A program made the position numbers and the translations under genes. Of a stretch of DNA of 64,000 bases, positions 18,616 through 27,359 are shown one piece after another (position 1 is the stretch's first letter; the number at the start of each line of letters is the position of its first letter). Below the pieces are notes generated by a model. That model made no database searches and was not told where the DNA came from. It saw only the letters and a program-made list of their open reading frames with translations. The stretch covers positions 62,001 to 126,000 of the forward strand of contig NZ_JBCGDC010000002.1 of the NCBI RefSeq assembly GCF_042237075.1. Direction: 5' to 3'. The stretch is from Polymorphospora lycopeni. GTDB taxonomy: Bacteria; Actinomycetota; Actinomycetes; Mycobacteriales; Micromonosporaceae.

Positions 18616-19908
18616 GTGCAGACCATCCGGCGGGTCGCGGTGATCGGTGGCAACCGCATCCCCTTCGCCCGGTCCAACGGGCGCTACGCGACCGCCACCA
18701 ACCAGGACATGCTCACCGCCGCCCTGGACGGGCTGGTGGCCCGGTTCGGGCTCGCCGGCCAGCGGCTCGGCGAGGTCGTCGCCGGTGCGGTGCTCAAGCA
18801 CGCCCGCGACTTCAACCTCACCCGCGAGGTTGTGCTCGGCTCGAAGCTCGACCCGCGCACCCCGGCGTACGACATCCAGCAGGCTTGCGGCACCGGCCTG
18901 GAGGCCGCGATCCTGGTCGCCAACAAGATCGCCCTCGGGCAGATCGAGGTCGGTGTGGCCGGCGGTGTGGACACCACCTCCGACGCTCCCTTGCAGCTCA
19001 ACGAGGAGATGCGGCGCACCCTGCTGGAGATCAACTCGGCGCGGACCCTCGGCGCCCGGCTGCGGGCCGCCAGCCGGCTGCGCCCGCACCAGCCGTTCCG
19101 GCCCGAGTTGCCGCGCAACGCCGAGCCGCGCACCGGACTGTCGATGGGCGAGCACGCGGCGATCACCGCCGTCAGGTGGGACATCGGCCGGGCCGAGCAG
19201 GACGCCCTCGCGCTGGAGTCGCACCAGCGGCTCGCGGCAGCGTACGACAAGGGCTTCTTCGACGATCTCGTCACGCCCTACCAGGGGCTGACCCGCGACC
19301 AGAACCTGCGGCCGGACACCTCGCTGGAGAAGCTCGGCAAGCTCAGGCCGGTCTTCGGCACCCGGGGGCCGGACGCCGACCGGGCCACCATGACCGCCGG
19401 CAACTCGTCGCCGCTGACCGACGGCGCGTCGACGGTCCTGCTCGCCTCCGAGGAGTGGGCCGCCGCGCACAAGCTGCCGGTGCTCGCCTACCTCGGACCG
19501 TCCGAGGTGGCCGCCGTCGACTTCGTGCACGGCGACGAGGGGCTGCTGATGGCCCCGGCGTACGCCGTACCGCGACTGCTGGCCCGGACCGGGCTGACGT
19601 TGCGGGACTTCGACTACTACGAGATCCACGAGGCGTTCGCGTCGCAGGTGCTGGCCACCCTGGCCGCCTGGGAATCGCCGGAGTTCTGCAAGGACCGGCT
19701 CGGGCTCGACGCCCCGCTCGGCGCGATCGACCGGGATCGGCTCAACGTCAACGGTTCGTCGCTGGCCGCCGGACACCCGTTCGCCGCGACCGGCGGCCGG
19801 ATCGTCGCCACGCTGGCCAAGCTGCTCGCCGAGAAGGGTTCCGGACGCGGTCTGATCTCCATCTGCGCGGCCGGCGGCCAGGGAGTGGTCGCCATCCTCG
19901 AACGCTGA
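18616..19908 (+). CDS. fadA2: Acetyl-CoA acyltransferase (thiolase) FadA2-like
   Basis: 430 aa from the GTG at 18616 (GGAGG 8 bases upstream). Thiolase with nucleophile Cys91 in QQACGTGLEA, the NGSSLAAGHPFAATGGR His segment and the second Cys in SICAAGGQG. EIHEAFASQ is the usual fourth active-site block. Thiolases make or cleave 3-ketoacyl-CoA. The divergent arrangement with fabG4-htdX matches Rv0241c-Rv0243, which suggests a shared fatty-acyl elongation or degradation role. Confidence 0.93.
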   Translation: MQTIRRVAVIGGNRIPFARSNGRYATATNQDMLTAALDGLVARFGLAGQRLGEVVAGAVLKHARDFNLTREVVLGSKLDPRTPAYDIQQACGTGLEAAILVANKIALGQIEVGVAGGVDTTSDAPLQLNEEMRRTLLEINSARTLGARLRAASRLRPHQPFRPELPRNAEPRTGLSMGEHAAITAVRWDIGRAEQDALALESHQRLAAAYDKGFFDDLVTPYQGLTRDQNLRPDTSLEKLGKLRPVFGTRGPDADRATMTAGNSSPLTDGASTVLLASEEWAAAHKLPVLAYLGPSEVAAVDFVHGDEGLLMAPAYAVPRLLARTGLTLRDFDYYEIHEAFASQVLATLAAWESPEFCKDRLGLDAPLGAIDRDRLNVNGSSLAAGHPFAATGGRIVATLAKLLAEKGSGRGLISICAAGGQGVVAILER

Positions 19909-19960
19909 CCCTGATCGGTGGAACCGGGGTCGCCCGGCGTCCGGCCGAACCCTAGGGTCT

Positions 19961-21277
19961 GTGCACGTGAACTGGTCACAGACGTTCGCCCCGCTGCGCA
20001 ACCGGGCGTTCCGCTACCTGGTCGCCGGCCGCACGGTCAGCGTGCTGGGCAACGCCGTCGCCCCGATCGCGCTCGCCTTCGCCGTGCTCGACCTGACCGG
20101 GTCGGCCCGCGACCTCGGGCTCGTCGTCGGCGCGCGGTCCCTGGCCAACGTCCTGTTCCTGCTGATCGGCGGGGTGATCGCCGACCGGTTTCCCCGGCAC
20201 CTGGTGATGGTCGGCGCCAACCTGCTGGCGGCCGGGACCCAGGCCGCCATCGCGGCGGCCGTGCTCACCGGCACCGCGACGATCCCGCTGCTGCTCGGCC
20301 TCTCCGTGGTCAACGGGATCACCGCCGCGCTGGCCCAGCCGGCCACCGCCGCGGTGATCGGCCAGATCGTGCCGCAGGAGTCCCGACAGCAGGCCAACGC
20401 GCTCAACCGGCTCGGGTTCGCCAGCGCGGCCATCTTCGGCGCCTCGCTCGGCGGTCTGCTCGTCGCCGCCATCGGCCCCGGCTGGGGACTGGCCGTCGAC
20501 GCCGCCGCCTTCGCCGTCGCGGCCGGGCTCTTCGTGATGGTCCGGGTGCCCAGGGCCAGCGCCGCCGAGCGGACCGGGCCGGCCCCGAACGTCTTCCGCG
20601 AACTGCGTGAGGGCTGGGTCGAGTTCAGTTCGCGGACCTGGCTCTGGGCGGTGGTGCTCGGCTTCTGCCTGCTCAACGCCGCCTACGTCGGTGGGGTCAA
20701 CGTGCTCGGGCCGGTCATCGCCGACGAGAGCTTCGGCCGGGCCGGGTGGGGCCTGGTGCTGGCCGTGAAGACCGTCGGCATGATCGTCGGTGCGCTGGTC
20801 GCCCTGCGGCTGCGGATCCGCCGTTTCCTGTTCTTCGGGGTGGCCTGCATGGCCGCACCGGCCCTGCTGCTCGGCGGCCTGGCGCTGGCGCCGTATCTGA
20901 TCGTGCTGGTGGGCGCGGCGTTCCTGACCGGGCTCGCCATGGAGCAGTTCGGCATCGCCTGGGAGACGACGATGCAGGAGCACGTGCCCGGCGACAAACT
21001 CGCCCGGGTCTACTCCTACGACATGCTCGGCTCCTTCCTGGCCATCCCGATCGGTCAGGTCGCGGTCGGTCCGCTGGCCGAGGCCCTCGGCACCCGGGTC
21101 ACCATGCTCGGGGCCGCCGCGCTGGTCCTGATAGCGGTGCTCGGCATGCTGGCCAGCCGCGACGTACGCCGGCTCGAACACCGCCTGGATCCACCCGCCG
21201 TCCCGGTGACCGCCGATCCGGTGGCCGGTGCCCCGGCCGCCGCGGCCGACCCGGGTGACCTGCTGACGAAGTCCTGA
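19961..21277 (+). CDS. MFS transporter, MFS_3/EntS-like
   Basis: 438 aa, about 12 membrane helices. Start GTG at 19961; an in-frame GTG at 19967 is an alternative. The sequence has the exporter-type features VLDLTGSARDLGLVVGARSL and GGVIADRFPRHLVM (loop 2-3 motif), and a mid-protein AFAVAAGLFVMVRVPR. Related to siderophore or drug efflux proteins such as EntS; substrate unknown. C-terminus is an Ala/Pro-rich tail. Lies 52 bases behind fadA2 and could be co-transcribed. Confidence 0.85.
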   Translation: MHVNWSQTFAPLRNRAFRYLVAGRTVSVLGNAVAPIALAFAVLDLTGSARDLGLVVGARSLANVLFLLIGGVIADRFPRHLVMVGANLLAAGTQAAIAAAVLTGTATIPLLLGLSVVNGITAALAQPATAAVIGQIVPQESRQQANALNRLGFASAAIFGASLGGLLVAAIGPGWGLAVDAAAFAVAAGLFVMVRVPRASAAERTGPAPNVFRELREGWVEFSSRTWLWAVVLGFCLLNAAYVGGVNVLGPVIADESFGRAGWGLVLAVKTVGMIVGALVALRLRIRRFLFFGVACMAAPALLLGGLALAPYLIVLVGAAFLTGLAMEQFGIAWETTMQEHVPGDKLARVYSYDMLGSFLAIPIGQVAVGPLAEALGTRVTMLGAAALVLIAVLGMLASRDVRRLEHRLDPPAVPVTADPVAGAPAAAADPGDLLTKS

Positions 21278-21340
21278 CCGGGGCATCGACTGGATGGGCG
21301 TTGCTAGCATCCAGCAGCATGATTGTCGAGGTGTCGACGC

Positions 21341-23011
21341 ATGACGTCTGAGCAGCCGTTCCCGGCCCCACCGGCACATCTGTCCGCCGATCCGGGCCGG
21401 TCCGCCGGTCCGAGCCGACCCGTCCGTACCGTCGTCGGGCTGCTCCTGCTGCTGCCCGCGCTCCTCGCCCTGCTGTGGTCCTACGTCCTGCCGTCGGTGT
21501 CCACACTGGTCAAGAGCTTCCAGCGGGATCCGCTGATCGGCACCGTCGAGCAGGTCGGCGGCGCCAACTACGAGCGGATCCTCGAGATGGGGTTCCTCGG
21601 GGCGTTCAGCTTCGCGCTGGGGCTCGCGCTGGTGCCGCTGCTGTGCGCACTCCTGGTCGCACCGCTGCTGGCTGTCGTCGCCGACCGTGCCGGTCGGGCC
21701 GCCCGCCTGGTCACCCGGGGCCTGCTCGCCCTGCCCCTGGCCGGATACGCCCCGGTGGCCGTCCTGGTGTTCTGGATGATGCACCGGTCCGACCCGCGGG
21801 TGCTGAGCGAGAGCCCTCGGCTCACCCTGATCTGGATCGTCGGCATCACGTCGTTCGGGCTGGTCGTCGGCGTCGCCGCGACGTTCTTCCTGAGTGCGTT
21901 GCGCGGCCGGCGGGCCGGTGGCCGCCCGGGGCCGGCGATGCTGGTCACCGGTGCCGTGCTCGCCCTCGGCGTCGTCGCGGCGGCCCTGCAGACCTACACG
22001 GTGCCGGCGCTGCTCACCGGCGGCGGGCCGGCCCGCCGCACGGCGACGCCGGTGCTCGACGCGATGCAGAACAGCCTGATCCGGATGGACCTGGGGCCAG
22101 GTTCGGCGATCTCCACCATCCTGCTCGCGGTGCTCGGCGTGCTGGGCCTGACCACCGTCGGGCTGTTGCTGATCACCCGGGCGAGGATCGAGTGGGACGG
22201 CTGGCGCGACCGGCCCGCGTCCCCTGGAATCCCGCCGGCGCCGTCCGGAATCCCACCGGAGCGTGCCGGTCGCCCGCTCTTCCTGGTCCTGCTGGTGGTC
22301 GCGTTGGTCGGCTTCCTGGCGGTGACCGCCTACGCCGTCCTGTTCCCGTGGGTGCGGGCCGCCTTCAGCGACGGCGAGTTGCCGATGGGTGCCACCAGCG
22401 GCGGGATCTTCGTCAATACCTGGCTCCCGCCGCTGATCGGTGCGGTGGTCTCGGTCACCCTGGCCGCCGTCGGCGGCTTCGCGATCGGCGGCCTCCGCCC
22501 GCTCGGCCGGTGGAGCGAGATCCTGCTGCTGCTCTTCGCTCCGTGGCTCTTCGTCGGCACCGGTCCGCTGGCCATCGCCAACTACCTGCGCGCCCGCGAC
22601 CTTGACCAGATCGACTCCCTGATCGGGCTGATCCCGCCCGGCTGGGTCTCGATTCCCGCGCTGGTCGCGTTCACGTTGCTGTTCCGTGGCCTGGAGCCGC
22701 GCTGGCGGGCGGGCGGCGGGTTCGCCCGTACGGTCCTGCTTCCGGCGCTGCCGTTGCTTCCGCTCGCCGTGGTGGTGTCGTGGCTGATCAGCGCGCAGCA
22801 GCTGCTCTGGCCGTGGCTGATCGGTCAGGGGCCCGGCAGCTGGACCGCCGGCCTGGTCGCCCAGCAGGTGCTGTACCGGCGGATCGCCACCGACGACGCC
22901 GCGCTGGCACTGGTGCTGCCGTTGCCGATGATGCTGCTGTTCCTCCTCGTCCTGGTGGCGGCGCAGATCACCTACCTGGATCGCCTGGCCATCCGCGTCG
23001 GCCGTCGCTGA
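21341..23011 (+). CDS. Fused double permease of binding-protein-dependent (sugar-type) family, degenerate
   Basis: 556 aa from the ATG at 21341 with GAGGTG upstream. About 12 membrane helices in two halves. The first half resembles MalF/UgpA-type permeases (SVSTLVKSFQRDP near residue 44, later PALLTGGGPARRTATPVL); the second resembles MalG/UgpE types (AYAVLFPWVRAAF onwards). The EAA loop that docks the ATPase is not recognisable in either half. No ATPase or binding protein is adjacent. I infer a fused and diverged permease; it may no longer be an ABC subunit. Confidence 0.62.
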   Translation: MTSEQPFPAPPAHLSADPGRSAGPSRPVRTVVGLLLLLPALLALLWSYVLPSVSTLVKSFQRDPLIGTVEQVGGANYERILEMGFLGAFSFALGLALVPLLCALLVAPLLAVVADRAGRAARLVTRGLLALPLAGYAPVAVLVFWMMHRSDPRVLSESPRLTLIWIVGITSFGLVVGVAATFFLSALRGRRAGGRPGPAMLVTGAVLALGVVAAALQTYTVPALLTGGGPARRTATPVLDAMQNSLIRMDLGPGSAISTILLAVLGVLGLTTVGLLLITRARIEWDGWRDRPASPGIPPAPSGIPPERAGRPLFLVLLVVALVGFLAVTAYAVLFPWVRAAFSDGELPMGATSGGIFVNTWLPPLIGAVVSVTLAAVGGFAIGGLRPLGRWSEILLLLFAPWLFVGTGPLAIANYLRARDLDQIDSLIGLIPPGWVSIPALVAFTLLFRGLEPRWRAGGGFARTVLLPALPLLPLAVVVSWLISAQQLLWPWLIGQGPGSWTAGLVAQQVLYRRIATDDAALALVLPLPMMLLFLLVLVAAQITYLDRLAIRVGRR

Positions 23012-23019
23012 GCCTCACC

Positions 23020-23085
23020 CCCGCGATCTTGCGGTTGTCGCCCTCCATTTCCGGCAAATGGGGGAGACAGCCGCAAGATCGCGGG
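23020..23085. terminator. Long palindrome between permease and purB
   Basis: Twenty-base arms, 23020-23039 and 23066-23085, with one mismatch (CCCGCGATCTTGCGG.TGTC). It starts 9 bases past the permease stop and should terminate transcription. Same short core (GATCTTGCGG) as the elements at 60157 and 61416. Confidence 0.75.
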
Positions 23086-23137
23086 AGGCTCGGTAGGAGC
23101 GGCTGAGCGGGACCGGGGGCGTGAAAGACTGCGGTAC

Positions 23138-24568
23138 GTGACGAAACCGCAGGTGCCCAACGTTCTCGCCGGCCGCTACGCCTCTCCCGAACTCGTTCGA
23201 CTCTGGTCGCCCGAGGAGAAGATCCGGATGGAGCGGCGGCTCTGGCTGGCCGTACTCCGGGCCCAGCGGGACCTCGGCATCGAGCTGCCCGACGGGGTGG
23301 TCGAGGCGTACGAGGCGGTCGTCGACGACGTCGACCTAGAGTCGATCGCGGCCCGCGAGCGGCTGACCCGGCACGACGTGAAGGCGCGGATCGAGGAGTT
23401 CAGCGCGCTGGCCGGGCACGAGCACATCCACAAGGGAATGACCTCCCGCGACCTGACCGAGAACGTCGAGCAGCTCCAGATCCGGGCCTCGCTGGAACTC
23501 GTACGCGACCGCGTCGTCGCCACCCTGGCCCGGCTGGCCCGGCTCGCGGTCGAGCATTCCGACCTGGTGCTCGCCGGGCGCTCGCACAACGTCGCCGCCC
23601 AGGCCACCACGCTCGGCAAGCGGTTCGCGTCCGCGGCCGAGGAACTCCTGATCGCCTACGAGCGGATCGAAGACCTGATCGGGCGCTACCCGTTGCGTGG
23701 CATCAAGGGGCCGGTCGGCACCGCCGCCGACCAGCTCGACCTCTTCGACGGCGACGCGGGGCGGGTGGCCGAGCTGGAGCGCCGGGTGGCCGCGCACCTC
23801 GGGTTCAGCCGGGTGCTCGACAGCGTCGGCCAGGTCTATCCGCGGTCGCTCGACTTCGACGTGGTCGCCGCGCTCGCGCAGACGGCCGCGGCGCCGTCGT
23901 CGCTGGCCCTCACCATCCGGCTGATGGTCGGTCAGGAGCTGGCGACCGAGGGCTTCAAGCCCGGCCAGGTCGGGTCCAGCGCCATGCCGCACAAGATGAA
24001 CACCCGCTCCAGCGAGCGGGTCAACGGCTTCGCCGTGATCCTGCGCGGCTACCTGTCGATGGTCGGCGAGCTGGCCGGCGACCAGTGGAACGAGGGCGAC
24101 GTCTCCTGCTCGGTGGTCCGCCGGGTGGCCCTGCCCGACGCGTTCTTCGCCGCCGACGGGCTCTTCCAGACCTTCCTGACCGTGCTCGACGAGTTCGGGG
24201 CCTACCCGGCGGTGATCGCCCGGGAACTCGACCGCTACCTGCCGTTCCTGGCCACGACCAGAATTCTGGTGGCGGCCGTACGTCGCGGGGTGGGTCGGGA
24301 GGTCGCCCACGAGGTGATCAAGGAGCACGCGGTGGCGGTGGCGCTGGCGATGCGGGAGAAGGGGATCGCCGAGAACGACCTCTTCGACCGGCTCGCCGCG
24401 GACGGCCGGCTCGGACTCGGCCGGGCCGAGATCGACGCGCTGGTGTCCGACCGGGGTGCCTTCGTCGGGGCGGCCGCCGCCCAGGTGCGGGCGGTCGCGG
24501 ACCGGGTCGCGACGGTGGTCGCCGCGCACCCCGACGCGGCGGCGTACGACCCGGCACCGATCCTCTGA
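23138..24568 (+). CDS. purB: Adenylosuccinate lyase
   Basis: Acts twice in purine synthesis: cleaves SAICAR to AICAR and adenylosuccinate to AMP, releasing fumarate. 476 aa, GTG start. Fumarase/aspartase-superfamily signature GSSAMPHKMN near residue 285, with EHIHKGMTSRDLTEN and RSHNVAAQATTLGKR substrate segments. Normal length. Isolated from the other pur genes here. Confidence 0.97.
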   Translation: MTKPQVPNVLAGRYASPELVRLWSPEEKIRMERRLWLAVLRAQRDLGIELPDGVVEAYEAVVDDVDLESIAARERLTRHDVKARIEEFSALAGHEHIHKGMTSRDLTENVEQLQIRASLELVRDRVVATLARLARLAVEHSDLVLAGRSHNVAAQATTLGKRFASAAEELLIAYERIEDLIGRYPLRGIKGPVGTAADQLDLFDGDAGRVAELERRVAAHLGFSRVLDSVGQVYPRSLDFDVVAALAQTAAAPSSLALTIRLMVGQELATEGFKPGQVGSSAMPHKMNTRSSERVNGFAVILRGYLSMVGELAGDQWNEGDVSCSVVRRVALPDAFFAADGLFQTFLTVLDEFGAYPAVIARELDRYLPFLATTRILVAAVRRGVGREVAHEVIKEHAVAVALAMREKGIAENDLFDRLAADGRLGLGRAEIDALVSDRGAFVGAAAAQVRAVADRVATVVAAHPDAAAYDPAPIL

Positions 24569-24611
24569 CCGGTCCGGCCGTTCGGCGGGCCCGGTCGGGT
24601 CCGCCGGAGGG

Positions 24612-25037
24612 TCAGCCCTCGCGGACCGGCAGCCCCTCGATCGGCGCGGTGTCCTCCTCGTCGTCGTCCACGTCCGGTCCACGCCCCTCCCGTTCCCAGC
24701 GGTCGACCGGGCCGGAGTCGTGCGGTAGACGGGCGACGACGACGGCGGTGCCGTACGCGCACATCTCCATCCACATCAGGCCGACCTCGCGGTGTTCGAA
24801 CCGCATCGCGAGTACGGCGTTGGCGCCCATGAGTTCGGCCGAGGCGCCGAGTTTCGTCAGCGCACTGACCCGCCAGCGCTGGAGGTGGTCCGATGCCCTG
24901 GGGTGGAGGAAGTTGCCACGAAGGGTCTTCACGCCTTCCGAGAACGGGTTGCGGGTACGCGGCACCGAGACGATCACCTGTCCGATGACGTGCCGTACCT
25001 CGTAACCGGGTAATGAATCCGTGGTAACCACCATCAT
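24612..25037 (-). CDS. YbjQ/UPF0145 family protein
   Basis: 141 aa, ATG at 25037. Residues 1-105 match the YbjQ fold: MVVTTDSLPGYEVRHVIGQV, SALTKLGASAELMGANAVLAMRFE, and CAYGTAVVV. These small cytosolic proteins form pentamers; function is not established, although some are annotated as heavy-metal-binding. An acidic C-terminal tail (DVDDDEEDTAP) follows. Convergent with purB. Confidence 0.9.
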   Translation of the reverse strand: MMVVTTDSLPGYEVRHVIGQVIVSVPRTRNPFSEGVKTLRGNFLHPRASDHLQRWRVSALTKLGASAELMGANAVLAMRFEHREVGLMWMEMCAYGTAVVVARLPHDSGPVDRWEREGRGPDVDDDEEDTAPIEGLPVREG

Positions 25038-25109
25038 GCTGCGATGCTAGGCATGTCGGATGTATCCCAATAGCGAGGTTCTGTTCAGCTGACCGCAGTC
25101 TGCGAAACG

Positions 25110-25152
25110 GTGCGGCGCGGACGCCCGGGTCATCCGAGCATCCGCGCCGCAC
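25110..25152 (-). terminator. Terminator of the trypsin-like protease gene
   Basis: Perfect 12-base arms (GTGCGGCGCGGA / TCCGCGCCGCAC) with a 19-base loop, 13 bases past the stop at 25166. Confidence 0.75.
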
Positions 25153-25165
25153 GCGGGACAGGTCG

Positions 25166-25849
25166 TCAGACGCCGGCCACCGAGGTGATCCAGGCGCGGT
25201 TGTACGCGACGCTGCCGTAGTTCTGGATGTTGACGCCGTCGGCGGTCGAGGCGACACCGACCTGGGCACCGTTGTAGAACTGCGGGCCGCCGGAGTCACC
25301 GCGCCAGGCGTTGCCGTTGATCCGCGTGCTGCGGATCGCCCGGCCGCCGTACGCGTCGGTGACGCTGGTGCTGGTGACCCGGACCGAGGCGGTCTTGAGC
25401 ACGGTCGACGCCGAGCAGCCGCTGTAGCAGGTCATGCCCCAGCCGTAGATGGTGTTGGTGGAGTTGACCGGCGGGTAGCTGTTGGACAGCGTGACGGCCC
25501 CGCTGGTGACCGGGCTGCTCAGGCGCAGCAGCGCGAGGTCGTACTGACCGTACGAGGCGGTGACGCTGCGGGTCACGCCGCCCGAGGTGCGGTTGACGCT
25601 GCCGATCCGCACCGACATGGTGCCGCTGACGCAGTGCCGGGCGGTGAGCACCCAGTTGGCCGCGATGACCGAGCCGGAGCAGGTGAACGAGCCGTTGCTG
25701 AAGACGGCGGCGGCCCACGGGGCGGACGAGACGGTGCCGCCGCCGATGATCGGGTCCGGGCCGGCGGGGGCGGCCGTGGCGACCGACGGGGCGGCCACCA
25801 CGCCGACGAGGGCGGTGGCCAGCGTGGCCAGGGCGAGACGAGCGCGCAT
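25166..25849 (-). CDS. Secreted trypsin-like serine protease
   Basis: 227 aa from the ATG at 25849. Signal peptide (MRARLALATLATALVGVVA, cleaved near ATAAPA), then mature chymotrypsin fold (S1 family): IIGGGTV N-terminus, catalytic His in LTARHC, Asp in YDLALL, Ser in GDSGGP. Four Cys in pairs suggest disulfides. There is little or no pro-peptide, so the enzyme may be active soon after export. Substrate unknown. Monocistronic, with its own terminator. Confidence 0.92.
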   Translation of the reverse strand: MRARLALATLATALVGVVAAPSVATAAPAGPDPIIGGGTVSSAPWAAAVFSNGSFTCSGSVIAANWVLTARHCVSGTMSVRIGSVNRTSGGVTRSVTASYGQYDLALLRLSSPVTSGAVTLSNSYPPVNSTNTIYGWGMTCYSGCSASTVLKTASVRVTSTSVTDAYGGRAIRSTRINGNAWRGDSGGPQFYNGAQVGVASTADGVNIQNYGSVAYNRAWITSVAGV

Positions 25850-26090
25850 GGACGGGCTCCTTCCGAGGGGGTTTGCCCGGCGGGGGTCGGCCGGGTCGGG
25901 GTGAGCCGCCGTCGGTGGACTGGTCGTCCGCCGTACGGCTGTTTCGAAATGGATCAATGAACTCGGGGGTCTGATCCTTCCGACGGACACGCTAGGACGT
26001 CCGCCATTGATTCACAATGGTCGAATCGACATAACACGATGTTATGGCCCTGGTGGGCGGCGGCGCGGCGGTGGGATACGCTCGCCACCA
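25850..26090. other. Intergenic region between divergent protease and riboswitch/TMEM165
   Basis: Together with the riboswitch this is the longest gene-free stretch of the window (25850-26253). It must hold the leftward protease promoter and the rightward riboswitch promoter. A palindrome at 26030-26046 is listed separately. The stretch is AT-richer around 25985-26046. I see no coding sequence. Confidence 0.6.
26030..26046. promoter_or_regulatory. Perfect 7-base inverted repeat, candidate operator
   Basis: CATAACA at 26030-26036 and TGTTATG at 26040-26046 with a 3-base centre (CGA). It lies ~45 bases upstream of the riboswitch and ~180 bases upstream of the protease start, where a regulator could act on either. 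No regulator is assigned. Confidence 0.35.
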
Positions 26091-26213
26091 GCGAAGGGGA
26101 GTAGCCCCCAATCACGCGGTCGACACACTGGCGCCCGGCGCCCGGCCACGTGGACCGCACCCGATCCGGTGCGGTGGGCGAGACCTTCGACCCAGGCCGT
26201 ATGGCCGGGTCGA
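26091..26213 (+). ncRNA. yybP-ykoY-type (manganese) riboswitch with expression-platform hairpin
   Basis: Leader of the TMEM165/GDT1 gene. The two conserved loop segments of this class are visible: GGGGAGTAG at 26096-26104 and GGGCGAGACC at 26176-26185. P1 can form between CGAAGG (26092-26097) and CCTTCG (26184-26189). Directly after, TCGACCC (26187-26193) can pair with GGGTCGA (26207-26213), extended by GGCC/GGCC; this hairpin shares bases 26187-26189 with P1, so the two folds exclude each other. The class binds Mn(II) and usually turns genes on; direction here is inferred. Confidence 0.75.
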
Positions 26214-26253
26214 GGGCATCCCGCTCCCGGTCCGGCCGGGAAGGAATCCTCCG

Positions 26254-26868
26254 TTGGAATACGTTCTCGTCGCGCTGACCGCTTTCGTGCTCATCGCGCC
26301 GGTCGAACTGCCGGACAAGACGTTCGTCGCCACCCTGGTGCTCACCACCCGCTATCCGCCGCTGCCGGTGTGGCTCGGCGTGGTGGCCGCCTTCGGCGTG
26401 CAGTGCCTGGTCGCGGTGGCGGCCGGCAGCCTGCTCGCCCAGTTGCCGCAGGCGCCGGTGGCGCTGGTCTCGGCCGGACTCTTCGCGGTCGGCGCACTGC
26501 TGCTACTGCGCGGGGCACGGCGGGCCGACGCCGAGGGCGCCGAACAGGAGCAGGCCTTCGCGAGCAAGGTCGGCGAGGGGAAGCGGGGCTGGCGGGCCTT
26601 CGGCGCCAGCTTCCTCGTCCTGTTCACCGCCGAATGGGGCGACCTGTCGCAGTTGCTCGTCGCCGGCCTGGTGGCCAGCGGGCAGCCCGCCATTCCGGTC
26701 TTCTTCGGCTCCTGGGCGGCGCTGGCCACCGTGTCCGGACTCGCCGTCCTGCTCGGCCGCTGGCTGCTCAAGAAGATCCGGCTGTCGCTGGTGAGCTACG
26801 TCGCCTCCGGGGTGTGCGCCATCCTCGCCGTGGTGACCGCCGTCACCGCCATCAACTCGCTGATCTGA
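26254..26868 (+). CDS. TMEM165/GDT1 family cation transporter
   Basis: 204 aa from the TTG at 26254, chosen because GGGAAGGA lies 8 bases upstream and the protein then begins at the first helix (LEYVLVALTAFVLIAPVE). Six membrane segments in two inverted halves, each with a version of the E-x-G-D-[KR]-[TS] signature: VELPDKTFVATL (~18) and AEWGDLSQLL (~130). Family members export or move Mn2+/Ca2+ with H+ exchange. The manganese riboswitch upstream fits a manganese-efflux role. Confidence 0.9.
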   Translation: MEYVLVALTAFVLIAPVELPDKTFVATLVLTTRYPPLPVWLGVVAAFGVQCLVAVAAGSLLAQLPQAPVALVSAGLFAVGALLLLRGARRADAEGAEQEQAFASKVGEGKRGWRAFGASFLVLFTAEWGDLSQLLVAGLVASGQPAIPVFFGSWAALATVSGLAVLLGRWLLKKIRLSLVSYVASGVCAILAVVTAVTAINSLI

Positions 26869-26886
26869 GGAAATCCCTGCTGCTGC

Positions 26887-26912
26887 CCCCGGCGGACGGT
26901 GATCCGCCGGGG
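26887..26912 (+). terminator. Terminator after the TMEM165 gene
   Basis: Perfect 10-base arms (CCCCGGCGGA / TCCGCCGGGG) with a 6-base loop, 18 bases past the stop. The following ~190 bases up to purS hold its promoter; I see no gene there. Confidence 0.7.
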
Positions 26913-27104
26913 CCGGCCGGGTGCCGGTCCGCCCCGGTGCGAACTATGTCCCGTCGTGCCTGCCCCGCCGCAGGCCACAGGCGACCTCCGCCGGCCCGTG
27001 TACGCCGCCGGGCGGTGCGTCGACCGGTCCATCTACCAGGTAGGCTGGCTCCGCTCGCCCCATTGGGGTCGGCACCCAACTGCGTACACAGTCAGGAGTG
27101 CCCA

Positions 27105-27359
27105 GTGGCTCGCGTCGTCGTCGACGTCATGCTCAAGCCGGAGATTCTCGATCCCCAGGGTCAGGCGGTCGTAAACGCCCTACCTCGCCTCGGGGTCGAC
27201 GATGTCTCCTCCGTGCGCATCGGCCGGCGCATAGAGATCGAGTTCGCCGGTGAGGCGGACCTCGACCGGGCCCGTGAGATCGCCGACAAGCTGCTCGCCA
27301 ACCCGGTGATCGAGGACTTCGAGGTCCGGCTGGCCGAGACCGAGGAAGTCCGACCGTGA
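27105..27359 (+). CDS. purS: FGAM synthase subunit PurS
   Basis: 84 aa from the GTG at 27105 (TCAGGAGTG upstream). Small alpha/beta dimer that bridges PurQ and PurL: ARVVVDVMLKPEILDPQGQAV is the family N-terminus. The PurS-PurQ-PurL complex converts FGAR to FGAM using glutamine and ATP. Its stop overlaps the purQ start (GTGA). Confidence 0.96.
   Translation: MARVVVDVMLKPEILDPQGQAVVNALPRLGVDDVSSVRIGRRIEIEFAGEADLDRAREIADKLLANPVIEDFEVRLAETEEVRP

Noticed and set aside
19976..21784. 602-codon open frame on the minus strand across the MFS gene
   Set aside because: His/Gln/Gly-rich antisense reading with no domain; the MFS protein is clearly on the plus strand.
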